Assembly: GCA_019689515.1 (NCBI GenBank)
Contig: JADGHI010000210.1
Location: 1-6,703 of the forward strand
DNA length: 6,703 nucleotides
Direction: 5' to 3'
Source of the DNA: Acetobacteraceae bacterium
GTDB lineage: Bacteria > Pseudomonadota > Alphaproteobacteria > Acetobacterales > Acetobacteraceae
Shown: positions 1 through 5,457 of the stretch, one piece after another
Numbering within the stretch: the first letter of the stretch is position 1
How the letters are laid out: each line of letters begins with the position of its first letter
Translations under genes and position numbers: made by a program
Notes under the pieces: generated by a model
Told to the model about the DNA's origin: nothing
What the model saw: the letters and a program-made list of their open reading frames with translations, nothing else
Databases searched by the model: none

Positions 1-1028
1 CTCCCGCCCGTCCCCAGGCGCCCGTCCCTGTCACCGTGCTCACCGGCTATCTCGGCGCCGGAAAGACCACGCTGCTCAACCGCATCCTCACCGAGAACCA
101 CGGCCGGAAATTCGCCGTGGTGATCAACGAGTTCGGGGAACTCGGCGTGGACAACGACCTCGTCGTGGATGCCGACGAGGAAGTGTTCGAGATGAACAAC
201 GGCTGCATCTGCTGCACCGTGCGCGGGGACCTGATCCGCATCATCGGCGGGCTGATGAAGCGCCGCGGCCGGTTCGACGGCATCATCGTCGAGACCACCG
301 GCCTCGCCGACCCCGCCCCGGTGGCGCAGACCTTCTTCGCCGACGAGGACGTGCGGCGCGCGACCAAGCTCGACGCCATCGTCACCGTGGTGGACGCCAA
401 GCACCTGCCGGCGCGCCTCGCCGACAGCCCGGAGGCGGAGGAGCAGATCGCCTTCGCCGACATCGTCGTGCTCAACAAGATGGATCTCGTCTCGCCCGAG
501 GAGGCGGCGGAGGTCGAGCGGCGCGTCCGCGCCATCAATCCCTGGGCCGAGATCCGCCGCGCCATCAAGGCCGACGTGCCGATCGAGAGCGTGATCGGCC
601 GCGACGCCTTCAACCTCGAGCGCATCCTCGAGCGCGAGCCGGAGTTCCTCTCCGGCGAGGACGAGCACGAGCACGATTCCGACGTGATCTCCCTGAGCTT
701 CGAGGTCGAGCGGCCCATCGACCCGGAGCGGTTCAACGCCTGGATCACCCAGCTCCTCGCCACCAAGGGCCAGGACCTGCTGCGCACCAAGGGCATCCTG
801 CACTACCAGGGCGAGGACCGGCGCTTCGCCTTCCAGGCGGTGCACATGCTGGCCGACGGCGACTTCATCGGCCCCTGGCGGGAGGGTGAGCCGCGCCGCA
901 GCCGCATCGTCTTCATCGGCCGTGACCTCAACCGCCCGGTGCTCCGCCGCGGCTTCGAGGCCTGCCAGGTGGATGACCCGCAGGCGGTCGAGAAGGAGGT
1001 CGCCCGTTGGAGCCCGGACCAGGCGTGA
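1..1028 (+). CDS. COG0523 (CobW/ZigA-like) metal-chaperone GTPase, 5' end outside window
   Basis: This is a G3E-family P-loop GTPase of the COG0523 group, whose members insert or deliver metal (zinc, cobalt, iron) to client proteins in the cytoplasm. Seen in order: Walker A GYLGAGKTT (nt 45-71); the INEFGELG switch region; the group's metal-binding CxCC in NGCICC (nt 198-215); ETTGLADP, the Walker B/G3 region; the guanine-specificity motif NKMD (nt 474-485); a short acidic/histidine linker (EDEHEHD); and a CobW C-terminal domain ending near 1000. The reading frame is open to the left edge, and the residues before GTG 36 (PVPVTVLTGYLGAGK) match the usual start of the family. GTG 36 is therefore an internal Val, and only a few N-terminal residues are missing. 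The stop lies inside the next gene, so the two are probably co-translated. Many members are labelled cobalamin proteins without proof. The short His stretch and the WD40 partner fit a zinc role better, but the metal is an inference. Confidence 0.95.
   Translation, partial: PARPQAPVPVTVLTGYLGAGKTTLLNRILTENHGRKFAVVINEFGELGVDNDLVVDADEEVFEMNNGCICCTVRGDLIRIIGGLMKRRGRFDGIIVETTGLADPAPVAQTFFADEDVRRATKLDAIVTVVDAKHLPARLADSPEAEEQIAFADIVVLNKMDLVSPEEAAEVERRVRAINPWAEIRRAIKADVPIESVIGRDAFNLERILEREPEFLSGEDEHEHDSDVISLSFEVERPIDPERFNAWITQLLATKGQDLLRTKGILHYQGEDRRFAFQAVHMLADGDFIGPWREGEPRRSRIVFIGRDLNRPVLRRGFEACQVDDPQAVEKEVARWSPDQA
993..999 (+). promoter_or_regulatory. Strong Shine-Dalgarno inside the GTPase gene, for the WD40 gene
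   Basis: AAGGAGG lies within the last codons of the GTPase gene, 7 bases before TTG 1007. This is near-ideal spacing for that rare start codon. The alternative GTG 1025, which overlaps the TGA of the GTPase gene, has only GGAG 12 bases upstream. The site therefore favours the TTG start. Confidence 0.6.
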
Positions 1029-2074
1029 GCGCGGACGGAACCGGCATCGGCGCGGCCGACGCGCTGCTCCAGAGCCGCGGCCGCTCGGCCGAGCTTGGGG
1101 CCTGGGTGGTCGGGATCGCCTTCGGGCGGGAGGGGCGCGTCTGCGCCTTCGGCCTCGGCGACGGCACGGTGCGCCTCGCCGCGCCCGGCCAGCCGGCGGA
1201 GGAATGGCGGACCGTCGCCGCGCATCCCGATGGCGCCTGCCTCGCCCTCTGCGCCGACGCCAAGGACGGCGCGCTCTCGGGCGGCGACGACGGCAGGCTG
1301 GTGCGCATCGCCCCCGACGGCACGGCGGAGGAGATCGCGCGCTACGGCACGAAATGGGTCGAGCATGTCGCGGCGCACGAGTCCGGCGTGCGCGCGGCGG
1401 CGGTCGGCAAGGCCGTTCATCTGCTCGACGGCGCCGGCAAGGCGCTGAAGTCGCTCGCCCATCCCTCGAGCGTCGGCGGCATCGCGCTCGACGCCAAGGG
1501 CAAGCGCGTGGCGGCGAGCCACTACAACGGCTGCTCGCTCTGGTTCGTCGCGGCGAAGGAGGACAAGCCGCGCGTGCTGGAGTGGAAGGGCAGCCACGGC
1601 ACGATCGTGATCTCGCCGGACGGCACGCATGTCGTGACCGCGATGCAGGAGAATGCGCTGCACGGCTGGCGCCTCGCGGACGGGCAGCACATGCGCATGT
1701 CCGGCTACCCGTCCAAGACCAAGTCGCTCTCCTTCACCGCGAAGGGCCGCTGGCTGGCGACGAGCGGGGCGGAGAGCGTCGTGCTGTGGCCGTTCTTCGG
1801 CGGCGGGCCGATGGGCAAGGCGCCGACCGAGCTTGCCGGAGGCGACGGGGTGCTGTGCACCGCGGTCGCCTGCCATCCGCAGCAGGAGGTGGTAGCCGCG
1901 GGCTTCGCCGATGGGCTGGTGGTGATCGCCGAGATCGCCTCGGGGCGCGTGCTGCCGGTGGCGGCGCCGGGGCGCGGATCGGTGTCCGCCCTGGCCTGGA
2001 ACGCGACCGGCGCCGCGCTCGCCTTCGGGACCGAGACGGGGTTCGCCGGGTTGGTGGACCTCTCGAAGCGATAG
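1007..2074 (+). CDS. WD40 repeat beta-propeller protein
   Basis: This is a predicted WD40 beta-propeller made almost entirely of repeat units. About eight segments carry the pattern of a hydrophobic strand, a turn such as SPDG/DAKG, and A-A-S/G-G-x-D/E-G-x-V-x-L/I. They lie near residues 31-58, 71-102, 118-141, 151-181, 194-223, 236-262, 281-312 and 323-352. Clear examples are GGDDGRLVRIA, VISPDGTHVVTA and ATSGAESVVLW. Canonical WD dipeptides are degenerate, as is common in bacteria. There is no signal peptide or membrane segment, so the protein is probably cytoplasmic. TTG 1007 is chosen because AAGGAGG sits 7 bases upstream. GTG 1025 (six residues shorter) forms a GTGA overlap with the GTPase stop and is the alternative. 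The overlap implies translational coupling. WD40 propellers are protein-binding platforms, so a role as partner or client-docking subunit for the GTPase is a reasonable inference, not shown by the sequence. Confidence 0.9.
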   Translation: MEPGPGVSADGTGIGAADALLQSRGRSAELGAWVVGIAFGREGRVCAFGLGDGTVRLAAPGQPAEEWRTVAAHPDGACLALCADAKDGALSGGDDGRLVRIAPDGTAEEIARYGTKWVEHVAAHESGVRAAAVGKAVHLLDGAGKALKSLAHPSSVGGIALDAKGKRVAASHYNGCSLWFVAAKEDKPRVLEWKGSHGTIVISPDGTHVVTAMQENALHGWRLADGQHMRMSGYPSKTKSLSFTAKGRWLATSGAESVVLWPFFGGGPMGKAPTELAGGDGVLCTAVACHPQQEVVAAGFADGLVVIAEIASGRVLPVAAPGRGSVSALAWNATGAALAFGTETGFAGLVDLSKR

Positions 2075-2076
2075 CG

Positions 2077-2106
2077 CCCGGCCTCGCCGGAATGGTCCGG
2101 GCCGGG
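2077..2106 (+). terminator. Hairpin just after the WD40 stop (possible terminator)
   Basis: The hairpin has a seven-pair outer stem, CCCGGCC (2077-2083) with GGCCGGG (2100-2106). An inner four-pair stem, CGGA/TCCG, closes an ATGG loop. It starts two bases after the TAG stop. No T-run follows, so it is at best a Rho-assisted terminator or a 3'-end stabilising structure. Confidence 0.35.
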
Positions 2107-2127
2107 GACAGGTCACGCGCGCCGTCG

Positions 2128-2144
2128 GTCCGGGCGGGCCGGAC
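2128..2144 (+). other. Perfect inverted repeat upstream of the aldo/keto reductase
   Basis: GTCCGG and CCGGAC form a perfect six-pair stem around a five-base GCGGG loop, 44 bases before the reductase start. It could be part of a terminator pair with the hairpin at 2077-2106, or an operator. GC-rich DNA yields such repeats often, so function is uncertain. TAGGCT at 2149-2154 is a weak -10-like hexamer with no recognisable -35. Confidence 0.25.
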
Positions 2145-2188
2145 GTGGTAGGCTCCCCCCACGGCAACGGCAGGCAAGGGTGGATCGC

Positions 2189-3043
2189 ATGGTCGCCGCG
2201 CCCGACAGCGTCCCGACTTTGGCCCTCCCGCAGGCGGAGGGTGGCCTCCGCATGCCCCGGCTCGGCCTCGGCACCTGGCCGATGTCGGGAGCGGAGTGCC
2301 GGCGTGCCGTCGAGTCCGCCCTCGGCCTCGGCTACCGCCACATCGACACCGCGGCCATGTACGGCAACGAGGCCGAGATCGGCGCCGCGATCGCCGATTC
2401 CGGCCTGCCGCGGGAGGAGATCTTCCTCGCCACCAAGGTCTGGTACGACCAGCTCACCCCCGCGAGCATCCGCGCCGCCTGCGAGGCCTCGCTGCGCCGC
2501 CTGCGCCTCGCCCACGTTGACCTCTTCCTGATCCACTGGCCGCACCCCGCCATGGACCTTGCCGCCGCGCTCGGCGCGCTGCGGCGGCTGAAGGAGGACG
2601 GCCTCGCCCGCGCCACCGGCGTCTGCAACTTCCCGCCCGGCCTGCTGCGCCGGGCGCTGGAGATCGAGCCCGAAGCGGTCTCCTGCCTGCAGGTCGAGTA
2701 CCATTTCCACCTCTCGCAGGACCGGCTGCTGGAGATCACCCGCCCGCGCGGCATCCCGCTCACCGCCTATGCCCCCGTCGCCAAGGGCGCCGCGGAGCGC
2801 GACCCGGTGATGCGGCGGATCGCGCAGAAGCACGGCGCCACGCCGAGCCAGGTCGCGCTCGCCTGGCTGCTCGGGCAGGATCTCGTCGCCGCCATCCCCA
2901 AGGCAGCCAGCGTCTCGCACCAGCGCGCCAACCTGGCCGCGCTCGGGCTGCGGCTCGACGCCGAGGACCTTGCGGCAATCGCCGCCCTGCCCAAGGACCG
3001 GCGCCTGGTGGATCCGGGCTTCGTGCCGGACTGGCAGGCATGA
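2189..3043 (+). CDS. Aldo/keto reductase, DkgB-like (2,5-diketogluconate reductase family)
   Basis: This is an NADPH-dependent aldo/keto reductase, a cytoplasmic TIM barrel that reduces aldehydes and ketones to alcohols. Numbered from ATG 2189 (284 residues), the full catalytic tetrad is visible: Asp53 and Tyr58 in HIDTAAMYGNE, Lys83 in LATKVW and His116 in LIHWPHP. Family segments LGLGTWPM, GVCNF (usually GVSNF) and QVEYH follow. The cofactor region is AIPKAASVSHQRAN near residues 235-248. Length and the C-terminal DRRLVDPGFVPDW resemble E. coli DkgB more than the larger AKR groups, as judged from memory of that family. The true substrate (diketogluconate, methylglyoxal or another carbonyl) cannot be read from sequence. 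ATG 2189 is preferred because AAGGG lies 8 bases upstream; GTG 2180 in the same frame is possible. The stop overlaps the next start (ATGA), so the secreted-protein gene is probably co-translated. Confidence 0.93.
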   Translation: MVAAPDSVPTLALPQAEGGLRMPRLGLGTWPMSGAECRRAVESALGLGYRHIDTAAMYGNEAEIGAAIADSGLPREEIFLATKVWYDQLTPASIRAACEASLRRLRLAHVDLFLIHWPHPAMDLAAALGALRRLKEDGLARATGVCNFPPGLLRRALEIEPEAVSCLQVEYHFHLSQDRLLEITRPRGIPLTAYAPVAKGAAERDPVMRRIAQKHGATPSQVALAWLLGQDLVAAIPKAASVSHQRANLAALGLRLDAEDLAAIAALPKDRRLVDPGFVPDWQA

Positions 3044-3810
3044 GGCGCGCCGTGCCTGTCCGCCTCAGCCTCCGCGCCGCGGTCCGCCCCGCCCTGGCCC
3101 TCGCGGCGGCGGCCGTGACACTGGCGGCGCCGCCGGCCGCGGCGCAACTCCGCTCGATCGAGGAGCAGCGCCTCGGCGCCTGGCTCTATCGCACCGGGCG
3201 GACGCAGACGGCCCGCACCGCCTGCATCCTCGAGACCGAGCGGCCCGCCGGTACGCTCGCCGGGCATGTACGCCTCGCCATGCTGAACCAGCCCTTCGAA
3301 TTCCACCTCTCGCTGCGCGATCTGCGCTGGCGCATCCCGCCGGGCACGGCGGGCATCGTGCGGCTGGAGATCGAGGGCGGCGCGACGCCCTACAGGGCCA
3401 ATCTGCGCGCCCGGCAGGCGGGCCCGGACCGGACCGAGGTGGACCTGGCGAGCAACCCGGACGGCGCGGCGCGCTTCCTCGCGGCGCTGGCCGCGGGGCA
3501 GCGGCTCACCGCGCGGATGCCGGACGGCCAGGTGATCTCTGCGCCGCTCGCCGGCACGGCGGTGCTGGTGCAGCGCCTCCATGACTGCTTCCGGCGCCGG
3601 CTGATGCCCCGCCAGACCCGCGCCGGGACGGCGCCCTCCCCGCACGGGGGCCCGATGCTCGTACCGGTGCCATCCCCGGCGCCGCCCGAGGCGACCGGCC
3701 CGGCCGGCCCGCCGGTAGCGACGGCGAGCCGCGGGGCTGCGGCCGCCGCCCCGCGCAACCCCTTCGCCGGGCCGAATGCGGCGACGCAGCCCGGCAGCGT
3801 CTGGCGCTGA
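3040..3810 (+). CDS. Uncharacterised secreted protein with Pro/Ala-rich tail
   Basis: I do not recognise a named family. The 256-residue product begins with an Arg-rich n-region and an Ala/Leu/Val-rich core. A likely signal-peptidase I site follows PPAAA at residue 35, so a periplasmic or exported location is predicted. The mature part (about 40-190) looks like a compact beta-rich domain with exactly two cysteines, Cys62 and Cys183, which could form a disulfide. The segment FLAALAAGQRLTARMPDG, then LAGTAVLVQRLHDC, recalls the 'x-G-x-L ... L-x-G-s-x-A-x-x-x-L-x-x-C' ending of IalB-like and other small alphaproteobacterial secreted proteins; this is only a resemblance. Residues 192-256 are a low-complexity Pro/Ala/Gly tail. 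ATG 3040 overlaps the reductase TGA as ATGA, and no strong Shine-Dalgarno is present, which fits translational coupling. No functional link to the reductase is evident. Confidence 0.8.
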   Translation: MRRAVPVRLSLRAAVRPALALAAAAVTLAAPPAAAQLRSIEEQRLGAWLYRTGRTQTARTACILETERPAGTLAGHVRLAMLNQPFEFHLSLRDLRWRIPPGTAGIVRLEIEGGATPYRANLRARQAGPDRTEVDLASNPDGAARFLAALAAGQRLTARMPDGQVISAPLAGTAVLVQRLHDCFRRRLMPRQTRAGTAPSPHGGPMLVPVPSPAPPEATGPAGPPVATASRGAAAAAPRNPFAGPNAATQPGSVWR

Positions 3811-3938
3811 CAGGCCGCCCACCGCCGCCCGCCCATCCGTGCCACGCGCCACGGCGGAGGACCCGCATGGAACCGCGGGCCGCTCCGTGGCCTAATGGTG
3901 CAACGCGCGCCGCCCCTCCCGCCCGGAGCGCGACCGAT

Positions 3939-3943
3939 GGAGG
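3939..3943 (+). promoter_or_regulatory. Shine-Dalgarno that sets the DUF3775 start
   Basis: GGAGG is placed 8 bases before ATG 3952. It supports that start over ATG 3937 (which has GGAG 9 bases upstream) and ATG 3895 (no clear site). Confidence 0.55.
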
Positions 3944-3951
3944 ACCGGCCC

Positions 3952-4371
3952 ATGGTCGAACGGGACGACGACGAAGTGGACCTCGGCATCAGCCTGGAGA
4001 CGATCGCAACCATTGTGGACAACGCCCGGGCGCTGCAGGTCAAGGAGCCCGGCGAGGCCGAACAGCTCTCCGAGGACGACGACAGCGAGGCCGCGCTGCT
4101 GCAGAACGACCCGGGGGACATGACCGAGGACGCGTTGCGCGCCTTCATCAACGACCTGAACGAGGACGAGCAGGCGGCGCTGATCGCCCTCGCCTGGGTG
4201 GGGCGCGGCGACTACGACGCCTCCGAATGGGAGGAGGCCCTGCGCCTGGCGCGCGAGCGGGGCGAGGGGCGCGACACGGCGGAATACCTGCTGAGCATGG
4301 ACATGCTCGGCGACCTCCTGGCCGAGGGCGTGGCCGCCTTCGGGCTCTCGATCGAGGACGCGGACCGGTAG
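3952..4371 (+). CDS. DUF3775 domain protein, small and acidic
   Basis: The 139-residue product matches my memory of the DUF3775 family, a group of unknown function found in alphaproteobacteria. Recognisable blocks are DLGISLETIATIVDNAR (residues 10-26; the family usually has GISPEKV), then LRAFINDLNEDEQAALIALAWVGRGD (about 62-87) and, near the end, TAEYLLSMDMLGDLLAEGVAAFG (109-131). Between the first two lies an acidic linker rich in Glu/Asp (EPGEAEQLSEDDDSE). The protein is strongly acidic, mostly helical in appearance, and lacks a signal peptide or membrane segment, so it is probably cytoplasmic. ATG 3952 is chosen from the GGAGG 8 bases upstream. Upstream in-frame ATGs at 3937 and 3895 would add only 5 or 19 residues rich in Pro and Arg that do not look like the family. 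It stands alone, 141 bases after the previous stop, and its role is unknown. Confidence 0.85.
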   Translation: MVERDDDEVDLGISLETIATIVDNARALQVKEPGEAEQLSEDDDSEAALLQNDPGDMTEDALRAFINDLNEDEQAALIALAWVGRGDYDASEWEEALRLARERGEGRDTAEYLLSMDMLGDLLAEGVAAFGLSIEDADR

Positions 4372-4380
4372 CGGCCTCCA

Positions 4381-4407
4381 CCCCCCGCGGCCGGGTCCGC
4401 GGCGGGG
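4381..4407 (+). terminator. GC hairpin after the DUF3775 gene (possible terminator)
   Basis: CCGCGG (4385-4390) pairs with CCGCGG (4397-4402) around a six-base loop. After one bulged C, CCCC (4381-4384) pairs with GGGG (4404-4407), giving a ten-pair stem. It starts nine bases after the stop codon. AATTCCC follows rather than a T-run, so intrinsic termination would be weak. Confidence 0.4.
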
Positions 4408-4447
4408 CGGAATTCCCGTCCGGCGCGTTCTGGTCTAAGAAGCCGGC

Positions 4448-4885
4448 GTGGCTTTCCTGTGCCGTTTGACGCCGGCCGCGGCAGTGCCGGTCGCCCTCTT
4501 CCTCTTGCTCGGCAGTTGCGCGGCGCGCGATGCGTCGGTGGCCGATGCCGCGCGCACGGAGATGGTCGGGCTGCGCGCCGACGACCTGCGCCTCTGCGCC
4601 GGCCCGCCGGACAAGCGGGAGACCTCGGACGCCGGTGAGTTCTGGACCTATGACCGCACGCCCTCGGGCGGCGGCGTCTCGGTGCCGGTGCCGGTGGCCG
4701 GAGGGAGCGTGAGCTTCTCCGGCGGCGGCATCTGCCGCGCCACCTTCCAGCTCGTGGAGGGGCGGGTGACGCGCATCAGCATCAACGGCACGAACGAGCT
4801 GGGCGTGGCCCGCGACGCCGCCTGCGCCCCCGTGGTCCAGGGCTGCCTGCGGATGATCCGGGCGGGGACGATCCGGACGGAGTGA
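4448..4885 (+). CDS. Putative outer-membrane lipoprotein, BamE/SmpA-like fold
   Basis: The 145-residue product has a short n-region, a hydrophobic core (VPVALFLLLGSC) and a lipobox LGSC with the modified Cys at residue 24. A lipoprotein processed by signal peptidase II is expected. The mature part shows the SmpA/OmlA (BamE-like) pattern: a short helix, then MVGLRADDLRLCAGPPDKRE (a 'G-x-x-x-x-D-L-x-x-x-x-G-x-P' turn, residues 39-58), EFWTYD, and after an interruption CRATFQLVEGRVTRISI (96-112). A Gly/Val/Pro/Ser-rich insert (about 72-94) separates the strands. Four cysteines besides the lipidated one lie in the mature chain (50, 96, 126, 133), enough for two disulfides. Start is GTG 4448, with the weak site AAGAAG five bases upstream; GTG 4484 in frame would leave too short a signal. 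In this fold family some members are assembly factors for the outer membrane, but this is not BamE itself, and its function is unknown. Confidence 0.8.
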   Translation: MAFLCRLTPAAAVPVALFLLLGSCAARDASVADAARTEMVGLRADDLRLCAGPPDKRETSDAGEFWTYDRTPSGGGVSVPVPVAGGSVSFSGGGICRATFQLVEGRVTRISINGTNELGVARDAACAPVVQGCLRMIRAGTIRTE

Positions 4886-4892
4886 CCGCCGC

Positions 4893-4923
4893 GGCGGGTG
4901 GGGGGCGCGCCGCCGCCCCCGCC
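4893..4923 (+). terminator. GC-rich hairpin after the lipoprotein gene (possible terminator)
   Basis: GGCGGG-T-GG (4893-4901) can pair with CCCCCGCC (4916-4923) in an eight-pair stem with one bulged T. Only TTCCCCT follows. An alternative fold pairs GCGGCGG (4891-4897) with CCGCCGC (4910-4916), and 4886-4897 is a perfect 12-base palindrome. The region is strongly structured and lies directly after the stop, but the lack of a T-run keeps this tentative. Confidence 0.4.
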
Positions 4924-5221
4924 TTCCCCTGCTCAGGCAACGCGAGCGAGATCATGCGCGGCGAGCGTCGGCGCGGCGTGCCGGGCGATGATCTGCCCGT
5001 TGAGCGAGGCAAGAAGCTGCCCCCGTAGGACAGGTCGATGTCCGCAGCGGCCACCGTTTCGATTGCGAGCCCCCCTGGGACGCTGAGCGCGCCGAACCCG
5101 CCGTGGCGCTCCGGCAGGTCGGCGCGCCGATCAGGCCGGACGCACCCATCCCCCGCGCCAGGCCGCTCGCGCTCGCGCGCCATGCAGCGGGGAGTGATCC
5201 GCTCTTGGGCGAAGCGCCGCG
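4921..5221 (-). pseudogene. Decayed N-terminal fragment of an acyl-CoA dehydrogenase
   Basis: Reading the minus strand from 5221 leftward gives consecutive acyl-CoA dehydrogenase N-domain segments in different frames. RRFAQERITPR...ARERE (5219-5166) is frame A. LARGMGASGLIGA (5161-5123) is shifted. ADLPERHGGFGAL...ETVAAADIDLSY (5123-5025) returns to frame A. QLLASLNGQIIARHAAP (5019-4969) is a third frame, which reaches an in-frame TGA at 4935-4933 and then AGEG, where relatives read on through '(C/V)xGE'. The order, spacing and content match family members of the type 'GLIGADLPE..GG.G' then 'AYVQLLASL.GQI.ARHA', as I recall them. High third-position GC and balanced second positions on this strand support past coding. 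At least three frameshifts, a stop, and loss of the roughly 300 C-terminal residues (substrate, FAD and catalytic base regions) make it non-functional. The first 15-20 residues are not recognisable. It lies divergent to the monooxygenase gene. Confidence 0.75.
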
Positions 5222-5260
5222 CCGGCGGCGGCTATGGCCGGCCGCCTGCGCCATGTCCGG

Positions 5261-5288
5261 CTGACGCCGCAGGGCGATCGGGTATGAT
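5261..5288 (+). promoter_or_regulatory. Candidate sigma70-type promoter for the monooxygenase gene
   Basis: CTGACG (5261-5266, four of six against TTGACA) and TATGAT (5283-5288, five of six against TATAAT) are separated by 16 bases. TATGAT stands out in such GC-rich DNA. Transcription would start near 5295, giving a leader of about 160 bases before ATG 5458. It is a sequence match only. Confidence 0.45.
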
Positions 5289-5398
5289 CCGACATGCCCG
5301 GCAGCATCCGCCGGTACCGCCGAGGACGCCCTGGCGGGCTTCTCCACCGGGAATGCACGCTGCCGTACCGCCTGCTCGTCAGGCTGAGGGACAGTCTC

Positions 5399-5414
5399 GG
5401 CCGGATCCCCGGCC
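5399..5414 (+). other. Perfect hairpin in the monooxygenase leader
   Basis: GGCCGG (5399-5404) pairs exactly with CCGGCC (5409-5414) around an ATCC tetraloop, 27 bases before the Shine-Dalgarno. It is too far upstream to mask that site directly. It may be an mRNA-stabilising element or chance. Confidence 0.3.
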
Positions 5415-5441
5415 CAACAGGCGAACGAACTACCGCACCAC

Positions 5442-5448
5442 GGAGGAA
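5442..5448 (+). promoter_or_regulatory. Shine-Dalgarno of the monooxygenase gene
   Basis: GGAGGAA lies 9 bases before ATG 5458 in a locally A-rich stretch. It fixes the start there rather than at in-frame ATGs farther upstream (for example 5038, 5182 and 5284). Confidence 0.75.
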
Positions 5449-5457
5449 CGACACGAG

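Larger units (their letters stand above)
5222..5457 (+). other. Leader region of the monooxygenase gene, no gene seen
   Basis: These 236 bases hold no recognisable gene on either strand. They contain a promoter candidate (5261-5288), a perfect hairpin (5399-5414), three copies of TACCGC (5315, 5366 and 5431) and the monooxygenase ribosome binding site. The monooxygenase frame happens to stay open back to a TAG at 5026-5028, but the extra codons are Pro/Arg/Ser-rich and look non-coding. Confidence 0.5.

Noticed and set aside
886..2151. 421-residue plus-strand open frame overlapping the WD40 gene
   Set aside because: It is extremely Arg-rich with no recognisable motif, and is a frame shadow of the WD40 gene, whose repeats are visible in the other frame.
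803..2920. 705-residue minus-strand open frame
   Set aside because: It runs antisense to three genes with clear family motifs, is Arg/Ala/Gly/Pro-rich, and shows no domain. Long antisense open frames are expected at this GC content.
2767..3852. 361-residue minus-strand open frame
   Set aside because: It is antisense to the reductase and the secreted protein; its Arg/Ala/Gly composition is that of a shadow frame.
3888..4442. TGGCCTAAT (3888) and TGGTCTAAG (4431) as a shared -10-like promoter element
   Set aside because: The two sites are similar, but neither has a convincing -35 at the right distance, and two copies are too few to define a motif.
3867..4469. Open frame from ATG 3867 with GGAGG six bases upstream
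   Set aside because: Despite the good ribosome site, the 200-residue product is Arg/Gly/Ala-rich without motifs and overlaps the DUF3775 gene in another frame. The site near-duplicates the one before ATG 3952, probably by chance.
5000..5040. Proline racemase motif (DIDLSYGGSF on the minus strand)
   Set aside because: It looks like the racemase 'D-x-A-Y-G-G-x-F' signature, but the GGSF part arises from a frameshift. Flanking segments match acyl-CoA dehydrogenase instead.
5038..5457. Extended N-terminus for the monooxygenase (in-frame ATGs at 5038, 5182 and 5284)
   Set aside because: The added residues are Pro/Arg/Ser-rich and unlike the family, which starts shortly before the FAD loop. ATG 5458 has the proper ribosome site, and the extension crosses the promoter candidate and the relic.
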